The notes under the pieces were generated by a model. It saw only the letters and a list, made by a program, of their open reading frames with translations, ran no database searches and was not told the origin of the DNA. Made by a program: the position numbers and the translations under genes. Positions 12,021-23,700 of a stretch of DNA of 64,000 nt are shown piece after piece (positions within the stretch are counted from its first letter, which is position 1; each line of letters begins with the position of its first letter). Source of the stretch: Brachypterus glaber (lineage: Eukaryota; Arthropoda; Insecta; Coleoptera; Kateretidae); NCBI GenBank assembly GCA_958510825.1, contig OY294044.1, positions 67,870,357 to 67,934,356 of the forward strand. The letters are read 5' to 3'.

Positions 12021-12545
12021 TCCTTACGGTAATATATGGGTTGTATAATCTATAGTTGAATATGATGGACTAATGATTTTCACTTTTTGAAATGTTTTTT
12101 TGTAAAACATATTTTATAGGTACTAATTTAGTTAATATTTTTTAATTTATCATGCAATAAATAAATTTGGTGCCTAAAGACACTTGTAAATAGCAATGTG
12201 ATTTAATAATTAAGTGAAACGTCAGCTGAATAAAAATTAATTATTAACCATGGTGCAATTTCATTATTTTTAGGACCTCTGACGTCATAGGTAGAGAAAT
12301 AATATTTCTACCAATGAAAAGAACAGTAATAAAGATGTGCTTTTAGGCTGGTGGTGAAAAAAAGATATTATTGCTTTGGTTTAACTTCCAAATAAACAAT
12401 ATTGTTTTGTATGATATTCTAATATTGCCCGGAGGGTTACATCTTTAAAATCTTTAGAATCTAAGAAAGTATGACATTTTCTAAGAGTGTATCATTTATT
12501 GTCTTGATTAATTTCCATAATTATTATCTTATGTATAAATTAACC

Positions 12546-12665
12546 AAGTTTGTCATAGTAGAAATAGAACTGTGCTGCAGAGAAGTTAAACAGTGAAAAA
12601 TGAAAAAGTTTGTCATAGTAGAAATAGAACTGTGTTGCAGAGAAGTTAAACGGTGAAAAATGAAA
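12546..12665. repeat. Two tandem 60-bp units
   Basis: aagtttgtcatagtagaaat ... gttaaacagtgaaaaatgaa is repeated exactly in phase, with two substitutions (ctgc/ttgc and cagt/cggt). Confidence 0.95.
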
Positions 12666-13400
12666 TATCCATTTAGAATATCCAATCCAAAGATTGTGTC
12701 AAAAGGGTAAGTATTTTTAAAAATAAAGTAATCTTAGCCAAAAAAATAAAACAATCAATATTTTTGATATATTTATTATAGAAAACTCTATATTTAGATT
12801 AAACATATAAAACTAAACCTAAAAATGACTAACATATGCGTACAAGGTACATTTTTGAACTAAACTATATGTACAAAAAACTGTATAAACAAAAACTTTG
12901 GTGTTCTCCAGCTATCACAAAAAATACATACAAAATTTCCAAAAAAAAAATGATAAAATAAAAAACATTTCCTGAGAAAACCTAACCTGCAAACTCTTTT
13001 TATATACAGAATAATTTTGATTAAAAATATAAACTCAAATTTTACTTCTCAAATGAATAAATTTTTAGAGAAATTATAATTTTAACTTTATAAGTTGACT
13101 TTTTAATATTTACAGGGTGTCTAAGTTTATGAGTTCAGATAATAAAAAGTATTGAAATTCTACGAATCAACGAACTTGAGAAAATTGTCTAAAAACAGAT
13201 ATTTTATTTTGTTTAATTAAAACTGAACATCCTGTATATTATAAATATACAGTCTTAAAACATAAAATATAGTATTCACATTTGTACATTATTTACAAAA
13301 CTAAAACATGAGATCAAAAATAAAAAAAATATACAAAATAATACAATTGTACAACCTTTACAAAATTTATTAAATTTAATTGTACGAGTTTCGAGATTTT
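12666..13400. other. Traf4 3' flank / possible 3' UTR
   Basis: AT-rich, no other gene. On the minus strand this is downstream of the Traf4 stop and carries several AATAAA hexamers. Transcript ends cannot be fixed from the sequence. Confidence 0.5.
13366..13371 (-). terminator. Candidate polyadenylation signal of Traf4
   Basis: AATAAA on the minus strand (plus TTTATT), 30 nt after the stop codon. Further AATAAA hexamers lie at 13203-13208 and 12772-12777, so a longer 3' UTR is possible. In DNA this AT-rich the hexamer is common, so the choice is uncertain. Confidence 0.3.
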
Positions 13401-13754
13401 TTAAACGGCAACTATTTTACTCGGATCAACTTTAACCCTAATAAACATGGTGTCGTCCTTCATGAAATGCCTCTTTTTCAGCATTTCATGAGAAACAAAT
13501 TTTGGAAATCCAAATCCCAAGGAATCTGGTTCTTTGCTTGGTCGCTGGAAGTTTTTCCATGTGGGATCTGGGATGAAGCTTTCCACGATATTGCAAGCTT
13601 TTTCTGGGCAAGTTGATTGGTCGAAGAGTGTGAAGGAAACGGAGTGGGCGAAGGGCCATCTGAGGAGGGCGTCATATTCACCAGGTAGGATTTTTATATA
13701 GACTGATATGTGGCTGTCTTCACCAGCGCCATTTCCGTTTGGAAATAGTGAAGC
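13401..13754 (-). CDS. Traf4: Traf4 coding exon 5 (MATH domain, stop)
   Basis: 117 codons plus stop after a TTTTGTTTCAG acceptor. It starts ASLFPNGNGAGEDSH and completes the MATH/TRAF-C receptor-binding fold, with ILPGEYDALLRWPF, SLGFGFPKF and DDTMFIRV visible. The codons match TRAF4 closely through to the end, followed by a short C-terminal tail. The nearest minus-strand AATAAA is 30 nt past the stop. Confidence 0.96.
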   Translation of the reverse strand, partial: ASLFPNGNGAGEDSHISVYIKILPGEYDALLRWPFAHSVSFTLFDQSTCPEKACNIVESFIPDPTWKNFQRPSKEPDSLGFGFPKFVSHEMLKKRHFMKDDTMFIRVKVDPSKIVAV

Positions 13755-16700
13755 CTGAAACAAAAAAAAAGAGTTATAAGTAAGGAGGAAAAAATTGTAA
13801 AAAAAAACGTAAAAAAAGTAAAATGTTTTTAATTAACAATGGGCGATTTGTAAATTTCAATAAAATCGAGGTATTAAGGATTTTTGACGTTATGTGCGAA
13901 CATTTCCCATATCTTAATGTTTTTCATGGAGCGAATAAATCAAACTCAAATCAAACTTGATTGTTTAAAGTGTTATTCTACCCTAGTTTTAAAAGGTATG
14001 ACATCATATTCTAAAAATATTAGCTGCATATATCTCGCTTAATATTCTCTGTAAAAGATATGAACAAAACCAGCTGAACAGTTGCAAGCACCTTGTCAAA
14101 ACCTCGGCACTAGGCACTAATTTAAAACGTTATGAAAAGGAAAGTTGTGTGATCAAGTGAATAGGCAACCATTAATACACCTGCATAATTTCTTAAAGTT
14201 TGAAAGTCTGTATCTCCCAAACGTTATATTCTAGCAAAAAACTTTATATAGCATTTTTTATAGGGCTTAAAAACAGCTTTCATTTAAATTATATTTTTTT
14301 TGAAATCGAGTAAGATATGCTAAAAAAACGTTTTACTGCTTTAAACGCCAATATCTCGAAAACAATGCATTTTAGGAAAAAATAGTAACATTTTTTGCCC
14401 AATTTAAAATAATCTTTCATATAAATGCTAAATTAATAAAATACAATAATAATAACCAAAATCTAATCAGCTCTTCAAAATACGATAAGAAACAACATGC
14501 AAAAAACCGCTTGTCGATATCTTATGGAGTTATCGAGTTGAGAGAGGCAGAAGGAAGAAATTTTTTTTGACTGATTTCGACTCAGAGAGGTCAAAAACGT
14601 CGAGAAATGTGAAAAATACATGGTCAAGGTTTTGACTTTTCGGCTAAAATTTCAATACATCGACACTCTTAGTAGCACTAAGTGCCGATGTAAAACCGCT
14701 CCTAGAAATCGTTAAATTGCATAAATTTTTAGGGTCATTGGAACAACAACAACCTATAATGCATTACGTCAAGTGTTTTTTCAGAAAGAACATTACTAAA
14801 ATCTTCAATTCCAAAAATAGCGTTTACTAAATTCTTTGCGAATGTGGTCAATTTAATATTGGGCATTCAAGTAGACTATTATAAAAGATAAAAATTACAG
14901 TTAAAATCAATAAAATTTACTAAATATGAAATATATATTATAAAATATAAGATACTTATTTCCAAATAAGCTTAACTTCATTGAAATATTTTATTTAATA
15001 ATGCAGAAATTTGGATTATAGAACCTGCTTAAAAAGAGAAGTAAAATATTACCAGGTGAGTGTATTTTATTTATTAATTAATGATAAGCAAATCATTTAA
15101 AGTACATGAAATATTTATATTAAGTAAATAATAAAACAAAAAAATATTTCAATGTTCGCAAAATCATGATTATGTTTAAAATATTTATTCTTGTATCAGA
15201 AAAATCAGGTATAAAAACCGATAATGCATTACGTGAATTAAAAAACAGGATCATTTTAAAAACAGCATTTATTGCATTCTTTGTGAATGTGGTCACATTT
15301 AGATTGGTTATTTCAAGTAGGTTTTTAGGAGCATTAAAATTACAAATTAGGAAAATACCATTTGAAATTTTTTTAACCTAACTTGAAATGGAATAATGTT
15401 TTATCTAATGATGCAAAAAATTTAATTAATAATAATTTATTATTTAATACAGGGTAACCAGTAACTGTCCTGCCAAAATTTAAGAGGTGATTCTACATCC
15501 AAAAAAGTTTCTTTAAAGGTTGGTCCGGAAATGAGCCCTAAGGTAGCTACGGCCCTTCGAAGATAACATATTGAATGGGAAACAAAAAAAGCACCAATAA
15601 AATTTTAATGCTGCAGGGCGTTTCTTCACTTATAAAAAAACTAAGCAAAAAACTATTTTTCGCCAAAACACCTAAATTTAATATTACAGGAGTAATAGCC
15701 TTTTAAAAAGTAACGTTTTTGGTGGCAGAAAATGTTAATTGTTCCTAATTGCATTTTTTTAAAAAACGTTTGCTCCTACAGTGTTACACTATATGACATT
15801 TTTTATGTATTTTTACTCAAGGAATCCATATTTTTTACAAAAAATACAAAAAAATAACACATAAAAAAGTTTGGAGCAAAAAGGTGTTAAGCCTAATACA
15901 TTTTTCGGTCTAGGGAAGCCTCTGAATAAATTCAAAAAAATAAGTTAACATAAACTTATTTTTAATACTAGTATACTTGCGAAAGCTCGTCGCTCTAGCT
16001 TAAAGGGTACCAAAGTTATTAATTAAAAACCTTATTTTTATTACAATTTTAAAGGGCCGTAGCTCCCTTAGGGATCATTTGCGGACCAACCTTTATAGGA
16101 TTTTTTTTATTTTTAAATATAGAATTACCTTTTAAATCTTGGCATGCCAGTTATAGATCAACCTGTTTACAAAAAAAATCAATATTTTACATCGGCACTT
16201 AGTACTACTAAGAGTGCTGATTGATTGATTGATATCTTCGCCAAAAAGTCAAAATCTTTGACAATATTTTTTTCACATTTCTCGACGTTTTAGACCTTTC
16301 CGAGTCGAAATCAGTGAAAAAATTTTTTTCGTTCGTCTGTCTGTAAACTCGATAACTCCATTTCTAAATATTTCGACAAGCGGTTTTTGCATATTGTTTC
16401 TTATCATAATTTGAAGAGCTAATTAGATGTTGGGAGTAAATGATTGGAATTTTTTTGTTATAATTAAGGCAATTATTATTGTATTTTATTAATTTAGCAC
16501 TTATATGAAAGATAATTTTAAATTAGCCAAAAAAATGTTACTAACTATTTTTTTCTAAAATGCATTGTTTTCGAGATATTGGCGTTTAAAGCAGTAAAAC
16601 GTTTTTTTAGCATATCTCACTTATTTATAACCCGATTTCAAAAAAATATGTTTTCAATGAAAGCTGTTTTTAAGCCCTATAAAAAATGCTATATAAAGTT

Positions 16701-19700
16701 TTTTGCTAGATTATAACGTTTTGGAGATGCAGACTTTTAAACTTTAATAAATTATGCAGGTGTATTATTGGTTACCTTTTCACGTGATGATACAACTTTA
16801 CTTTTCATAACGTTTCAAATTTGTGCATAGTGACGATGTTTGACAAGGTACTTGCAACTGTTCAGCTGGTTAGATAGTATTTTTGTATTTATAAATGTAT
16901 CGAAATATAACTTTAAACAAATTAATAATTTAATTATATCTCACCGCAAAATTATCTTTTTTTTTTATTTTCTATAAAAAATCAGCTATAAAAACCGATA
17001 ATGCATTAAGTAAATAAAAAAAAATAGACCATTTATTAAAAGCTTACAGTCCAAAAATAGCGTTTATTGCATTCTTTGTTGATGTGGTCAAATTTATATT
17101 GGTCATTCAAATAGGCCATTATCTGTAGGTTTACAACAGCATCAAAATTACCGTAAAAATCAATAAAACTAATTTAATTTAAGATATTTCCAAATAACTA
17201 TGTTAAACTTTATTGGAATAATATGCTCCGGTTTTTATTTAATAATGCAATTTTGATTTTAAATAAAGGTTTTAGATAGTATTTTTATATTAATATTGAT
17301 GTAATTTTAAGCTTATAATAATTGAATTTAAATTATATATTTTTAATTAATAAAAGCTGATAGTCTAACCACAAAATTGTTAGCATAAGAATAATAATTA
17401 TCGTTACGGTTAAAATAAATTAAATAAAGTTAAATATTAATATTGTTATAGTCTCGTTTACGTTCTGCAGGATAAAAATATGCATGGAATGCGAATTTTA
17501 TGAATGAGAAGAATGCAGCCAATTAAATAATAAAATTTTATGTCGGTAGTAGAAAAATGAGCTGGTGCAGAGAATATACAATACCTCCCCCTTCGCTTCA
17601 CGAAGAAGGAAACCGCACATACTTAGTTAACCATAAGTAAAAATATATAAAATTAATATCGCATGTAAAAAGCTTTAATACATTTTTTAAGTTCTGTGAT
17701 TATATTTTGACAAAACAATATTTTGTCTGTCTGTCCGGTATTTTTATCGACACGTTAAGTTGAGAACACTTTTAGTTTATGTTAATTTGATATCGATGAA
17801 TTTCTTATTTAAGGTTCTCAGCTTACTTACTAGAGTACTCTGTGATATTTACGATTTGAGATTTTTGTATGGCCATGTTCTCTATGGTTTTATTTAGCCT
17901 ACCTATCCAGCGTTCTATTATTTTTTGCATACTTGTTTAGTATTACTCATTTTATACTCTAGTATAGAAATGTAAAATTAAAAAAATAGTCAAACCCATT
18001 TTTTTGTGCATTCAATATTTTTGGAAACAGTTCTCCGAATAATGCGCTAATGATTATTTTGTAAACAACTGACTGTTTTTAATAGCACTTATTTTCAACG
18101 GAAAAGTTTCAGTTTTAGTCCAAGAAATCTTACTATCCATAATTAATTACTTATCTTACACGAGCCCCTGTATCCTAAACTATTTTTTCTCTATTAGACA
18201 TGTTTCAAGAGACAACAAAATTTAGAAATTATACTCCATTTTATTTCATTATTAGTAACTATTTAGTACTTTTCATTTTTATGATTGGTGCTAATATTAG
18301 TTGTCTTGACTAAGGTATCAATCAAGTTTTTCAACATGATTTTTTTCTTGTTACTGTCAGAATAAATTTCTTTTGAAAATGCTGTAATAAATTTTATATA
18401 AGTAAACAAAATGACATAATTAAGTGATAAAATAAATAAGTTTATAGTAAATAAGTGATAAATAAGTGATAATAAATTTTGGTGGATATTTAACAGCATA
18501 TAGAGACTTTTAAGGTATTTTCCAATCGTGCTTTAAAATACTGTGGGAACATACATTTTATAATAATTTTATTAATAATTATAAAAAAAATTGCAAAAGT
18601 TTATATTCTGAATCTGAATATGACCTAAAAATATAACCTATTTTTTCAAGACATATTTATACGATACTTTAAATTTACGCAAAATGCCGTTTTTCACCAG
18701 AAGGACTACTTAAACTAAACTAAACCTAGTGACTTTTTTAGTTACTAATAAATGAAATAGGGTATATATGCTTTTTGGTTTTGATGATTTAATAATTACC
18801 TGTAGTTTGTATCCATATTGACTAGTATAAAACGGCGGTGAAACCAATTCCATTCCTTCCTTGTTCTTAGCTTCGGCAATTTTTGCTGAAAAGTCGCTAA
18901 TTTTCCAAATCAAAGTTCCGGAATAATTCAAAGATAATCTAGACAGGGCACTTTTCAGTGAGGTAATCTGATGCTGTTGTTTGGAAACGATACCACACAT
19001 CATGGTGAGATGTTGCTGGCAGTTTTCTTCCAAGTGTTTTTCCATGTTGTACCTTGGTCCTTTGAACCTACAACCCGCGTCTTTAAAGCTGCAGTTCAGA
19101 ACGGAAACTGTGCATTCCTCCTTCAAATGAGCCTCCAGTTCTTCCCGAGCTAGAACGTTTACGTCACATCTGTTGGGGCAAGTAATAGGCACTCTTCCGC
19201 ATTTTAAATGGTGCGCTGTTAGAGTATCTGCTACGAATTCCTTGGTACAGTATCTGCAGGGTAGGAGGCGTTTAGTGCAGTCGGTTACTTTGTGTTGACT
19301 TAGATATCTACGTTGTATTTTTGCTCCACATTTGTTTTCGCAATATAAAGGTTCGTGTCCGCAATTTCCAACGTGATTCTGTAAAGGAAAATTTAATATA
19401 AATAAACTGTTATTAAAAAAGCTATTGATGTTGGGCATATGTTGTTAAATAAACATATGTTTTCCTTGGCTATTCAGTTAATTTAAGGAATTTTCCAAGT
19501 TATGTATACACTGGATTTATTACAAACATCCGAAATGGTCTAGAAATTAAATTACACCAGTTTGCAATCTTCTTTAATAATCTTGGACAATCTAAAATTA
19601 CTACATATGGTGTAAATATTTATTTTGCATTTTCATAAAAAAATTATAAAAGCAGAAAGCTGTAAAAAAAGAAGATTTAACTTATTTATATAAATGCATA

Positions 19701-20684
19701 TGCATTTTAATTTATATATAAAAAATACAAATGCGTGTACTATAGAGATTTCTGTTCTTCTTAAAGAGGTAAATCTTATTCGTATTATTATAACGGAAAA
19801 AAGACAATTTTCATAATTTTATTTAAAATGGCGATGTTTTATTACATAATTATTTTGTAAATATTTATTTTCCTCATAGTTGCGTTTTATAAGTTTAAAT
19901 TTTTGGCGAGAAAACCAAAAAAATCCATTTTAAACGACGGACTCTAAACCTTTGGGAAACATTAAATACATAAAAGAACAAAAACCGTTTTCTCTGATAC
20001 ACTTTTAAACGAACGTCCACGGTAATGACGATTTTAACTTTAAATATTTTTTTAGGTGGTTAATTAGCCAAAACTACCTGTTGTATTATTTATTTATTTA
20101 CTCCCCTCATAATAAAATAGATAATGCAAATAATTTATGATATATTAATTTAAAAAAATATATACTATAAAGTTTTTTTTGCCTAATGTAATGATTTTAC
20201 ATACCTCTAACGCGTGTCCGCTAAATTCTTTGGTGCAAAATTCACAACGAGCTCTGCGTTGTGGGCAAGTATATTTTAAATGATCTTCCATTAATACTTT
20301 AGGAATTTGGGCTCCACATTTGCTTGTGCATGGAATAGCATCGTGTTTACAGGTGTTTAGGTGACCCTAGAACAAAGAAAACATAAATTAAAAATATAGA
20401 TTAGAATTATAATTAACTTTTAGGTTTCGATCTGACGTTATCTTCAGGTTTAACTTTTATTTCTCATCCTCTCTCTAAGGTTATAAGCTAACATCGCATC
20501 AAGGTTACTATGATAATTTAACATTACTGTTACATAATGTCACCTCCATTTTTTTAAATCGTTATCCTACTAGTTTTTTTTTTATTCTATCCACGACGAC
20601 AATAATGTAAATGGCAAAACATGGCATGTTAACTTTTTGGCAAAAGTTTTTTTTTCTTTATTTTATCCAAGAATATATTTTAAA

Positions 20685-20735
<51 letters not shown>

Positions 20736-23700
20736 CCTCTTAATATAAAGTAAAAACTAAAGAAAGATCTTGAACAATGAATTTTATAAAAATATATAAT
20801 CGGATTTTATTAAATACATTTTTCAATATAGGAGAAAAATTATTTTATTTTTTATCATTCTAAAGTTTAATTTATGAATCATTGTTTATTAAAATGATAT
20901 TTTAATAACTGATGCTAGGTATGATTAATTAATAAATATCTTTTGGCATAATATGACATTTTTAGTTTTTAAAATTGGGTCAGGGGGGCATAGTGGAGGA
21001 TTTTTTTTTAATAAAAAGAGGGTCGTTTGATACAACGATTAGAAACAAAAATAAAATTTTCTATGTATAGGTCGCATAATCTTTTAAAAACATTTTTTAA
21101 TTTTATTTTTTTTTGCTAAAAAATGCGATTTTTAAGATGTATGTTTTAAAATTTTATTTTTATCATTTAAAATTAGTTTACAAGTATAATTGACGTATTG
21201 GCATAAAATTAATTAATTCTTCTTTCTTTTTCAAAAGAATTGTTGATGAAAATTCCCAGTTTTAATCCTATTTTAAACCCCAAAAAAATGTCTCAAAAAA
21301 AATAAAATAAAATTTAAAAAAATGTTTCCAAATATAGAATTTTATAAGCGAAAGATGGTCAAAAAGGTTGTGAAAGATTGTATAAAATTTTAATGAAGAT
21401 TTTTAAAGATTGTGGAAAGATTTCAGATGATTGTGGAAGATTGTAGATGATTGTGGAGGATTCTGGAGAATTGTAGATAATTGTGGAATAAGGAATTGTC
21501 AAGGATTGTAAAAGATTGTTAGATAGGTGTACAAGAATTGTCCAATAAATAAACCCCTCGATTTAAAAAAATTGCCCCATGCTCAAAATTTTAAAGCTGA
21601 AAATATCAAATATATCCAGATGATTGGAGTTTTCATATTTACGTGTTCTAAATTTGAAGTTGATATCTCACCACGTTTAAAAGTTAAAAGAAGGCGACTT
21701 TTAGACCACTCTGTATATATTTTTTGTTATTGTATATCAGATTGTATGTAAATTAATAATTTGAGAATCTAAAATTAAAGTTGTCTATATTCTGAATTGT
21801 TACATTTGGCGCCCAACTTGGGTGCTAAAATGCAACCTTTTCGTACTATTTTAAATAAACTAATTCTTTCACTTACTTTTAATTTACGGAGTTCGTCAGA
21901 CCATTTACAACCTTCTTTGTGATGGATGCAGTAGACAACTGAGCTCATAATAGCTTTCTCAGACTCCGGATCCGGGTATATCTGCAATAGAAGAGAAAAT
22001 ATTCAGTCAATAATAATAAAAAGGTGTAAAATTTTCTCATACTGTATAATAATAATGAAGTATGTATTCAAATTTGACGAAACATGGTCGTTAAATCAAT
22101 TCGATGAATAGTTTGCAAACGAGTAGTTAAAAAACTTTTCACATAGGTAGTAACAATTATTGTACAGCAGAATACAGCATGTCGCATTCTGTATATGCAA
22201 ATAAACAGTATTTTCCTTATAGACTTTTTCCTCATTTCCTTTAGAATAAAGCTTGTAAAAAAATGTGCCTGAAACTGGATTTTTGAGTAAGATATTATTT
22301 ATTTTCTTTTGCGTTGCTCAGTATCTGGTAGCAAAGTCATTACGGTTTAACAAAAACAAAATATATGGGGGGCATTATTGCCATTTATTTATCCCGCTGT
22401 CACACTTGTGGTGCTAGATGCCAATTTAATTAAACTGGAGCCCAATTCACATGGAATCTGATCTGATAACAAGTGAAGCTAACTTCAAAGCAGTTTTTTC
22501 AATTGTGTGATTGGCAAACTGCAAAATAAGGGTGGAGCTAAGTGATGTTTACGGGTGAGGCCACATGAAATGTGAATTGAATCCCTGAAATATACCATGA
22601 CTTTATTAAAAAAACTTAATTTTAAATATTTGGGATACGTCGACGTATAATACAATCGTAATACTAATTATGTATCGAATATAAAATATTCATATGATGC
22701 CTGTCTATTACTGATATGTTTGAAACATGCTATATTATTATAATACATAATTATCTCAAGCAATTTATTATGCTTTGATAAAATTATGTTGAATAAATAA
22801 TCTTTCAATTCATATTATGACAATCGTAACAATCCTGCTGTACTAATATCCGGTCGTAAATAACTTTTATCAATGTTATTATTTAGATAAAGATTAATTT
22901 CCTTATTATTTTCGCATTTTATAGTTCTTACATTTTTTTAGACGGTCGGTATATTCATTCACACGGCATTTCTGAAGGATTAATGAGATCAAATAGCTCT
23001 GATTATGGATCATGGTAGCAGAAGGTCTACACATTACAGAACCATTTACAGCTAAATCCAGAAAAATTGTTTTTGGTAAATAATGGTAAATAATCTTCTG
23101 CAGAATAATTGTGACAATAAATTGCATATTTTTTTGAGCGATTTCGATAATATTTTTTTACCTGATTCCAAACATTTTTAAAGTAAATCGCTATATTTTT
23201 CCGTTTTCGAGAAAAATGCTCTTGAAAATATTTTTTTCCGTTTTTGCTTGTAGAAAAATTATCATAGTACCTGAAAGCTTTTATCCAGGCTTCAGTTAGA
23301 GCGGGGATCTTACTCTTTAAAATCGTACAAGAAAACCTTAACACAATGTTTAGTGGTAAATTTAAAAACAGTTTTAAATTACCGCTGCTAACACATTTTA
23401 TGCAAACTATATTTTTCTTTGTTACAAAGTGTCATGATGTTATCAGCGAATTTTACCCCTAAAAATCTCAAATACAGAACGTCTATGATACTACAATAAT
23501 TCACAATTACTGTCAAAAATGAGCATACTCGGCAAAATTCGGCAAAAACACTATGTAGCAAAGACAAAAGTAGTTTGCATAAAACTTGGTTTCAGAGGTA
23601 TTTTAAAACTGTTATTAAATTTACCACTAAACATCGTGTTAAGTTTTTTTTGTACGATTTTAAAGAGTAAGAACCCCGCTCTAATTGAATCCTGGATAAG

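Larger units (their letters stand above)
10702..12360 (+). repeat. Tandem duplication, period 832 bp, of a transposon-derived unit
   Basis: Two near-identical units (10702-11533 and 11534-12360). Each has a palindromic block of about 139 bp (10702-10840, 11534-11672; centre GCGCGCTAGCGCG) followed by a core bounded by TTTTCACTACCAG and its inverse CTGGTAGTGAAAA (10841-11533; 11673-12360). Each core carries the same 42-codon frame. The order is therefore palindrome-core-palindrome-core. The units differ by scattered substitutions and short indels. Confidence 0.85.

Noticed and set aside
13380..13616. Plus-strand frame of 78 codons opposite the last Traf4 exon
   Set aside because: Shadow of the Traf4 coding strand.
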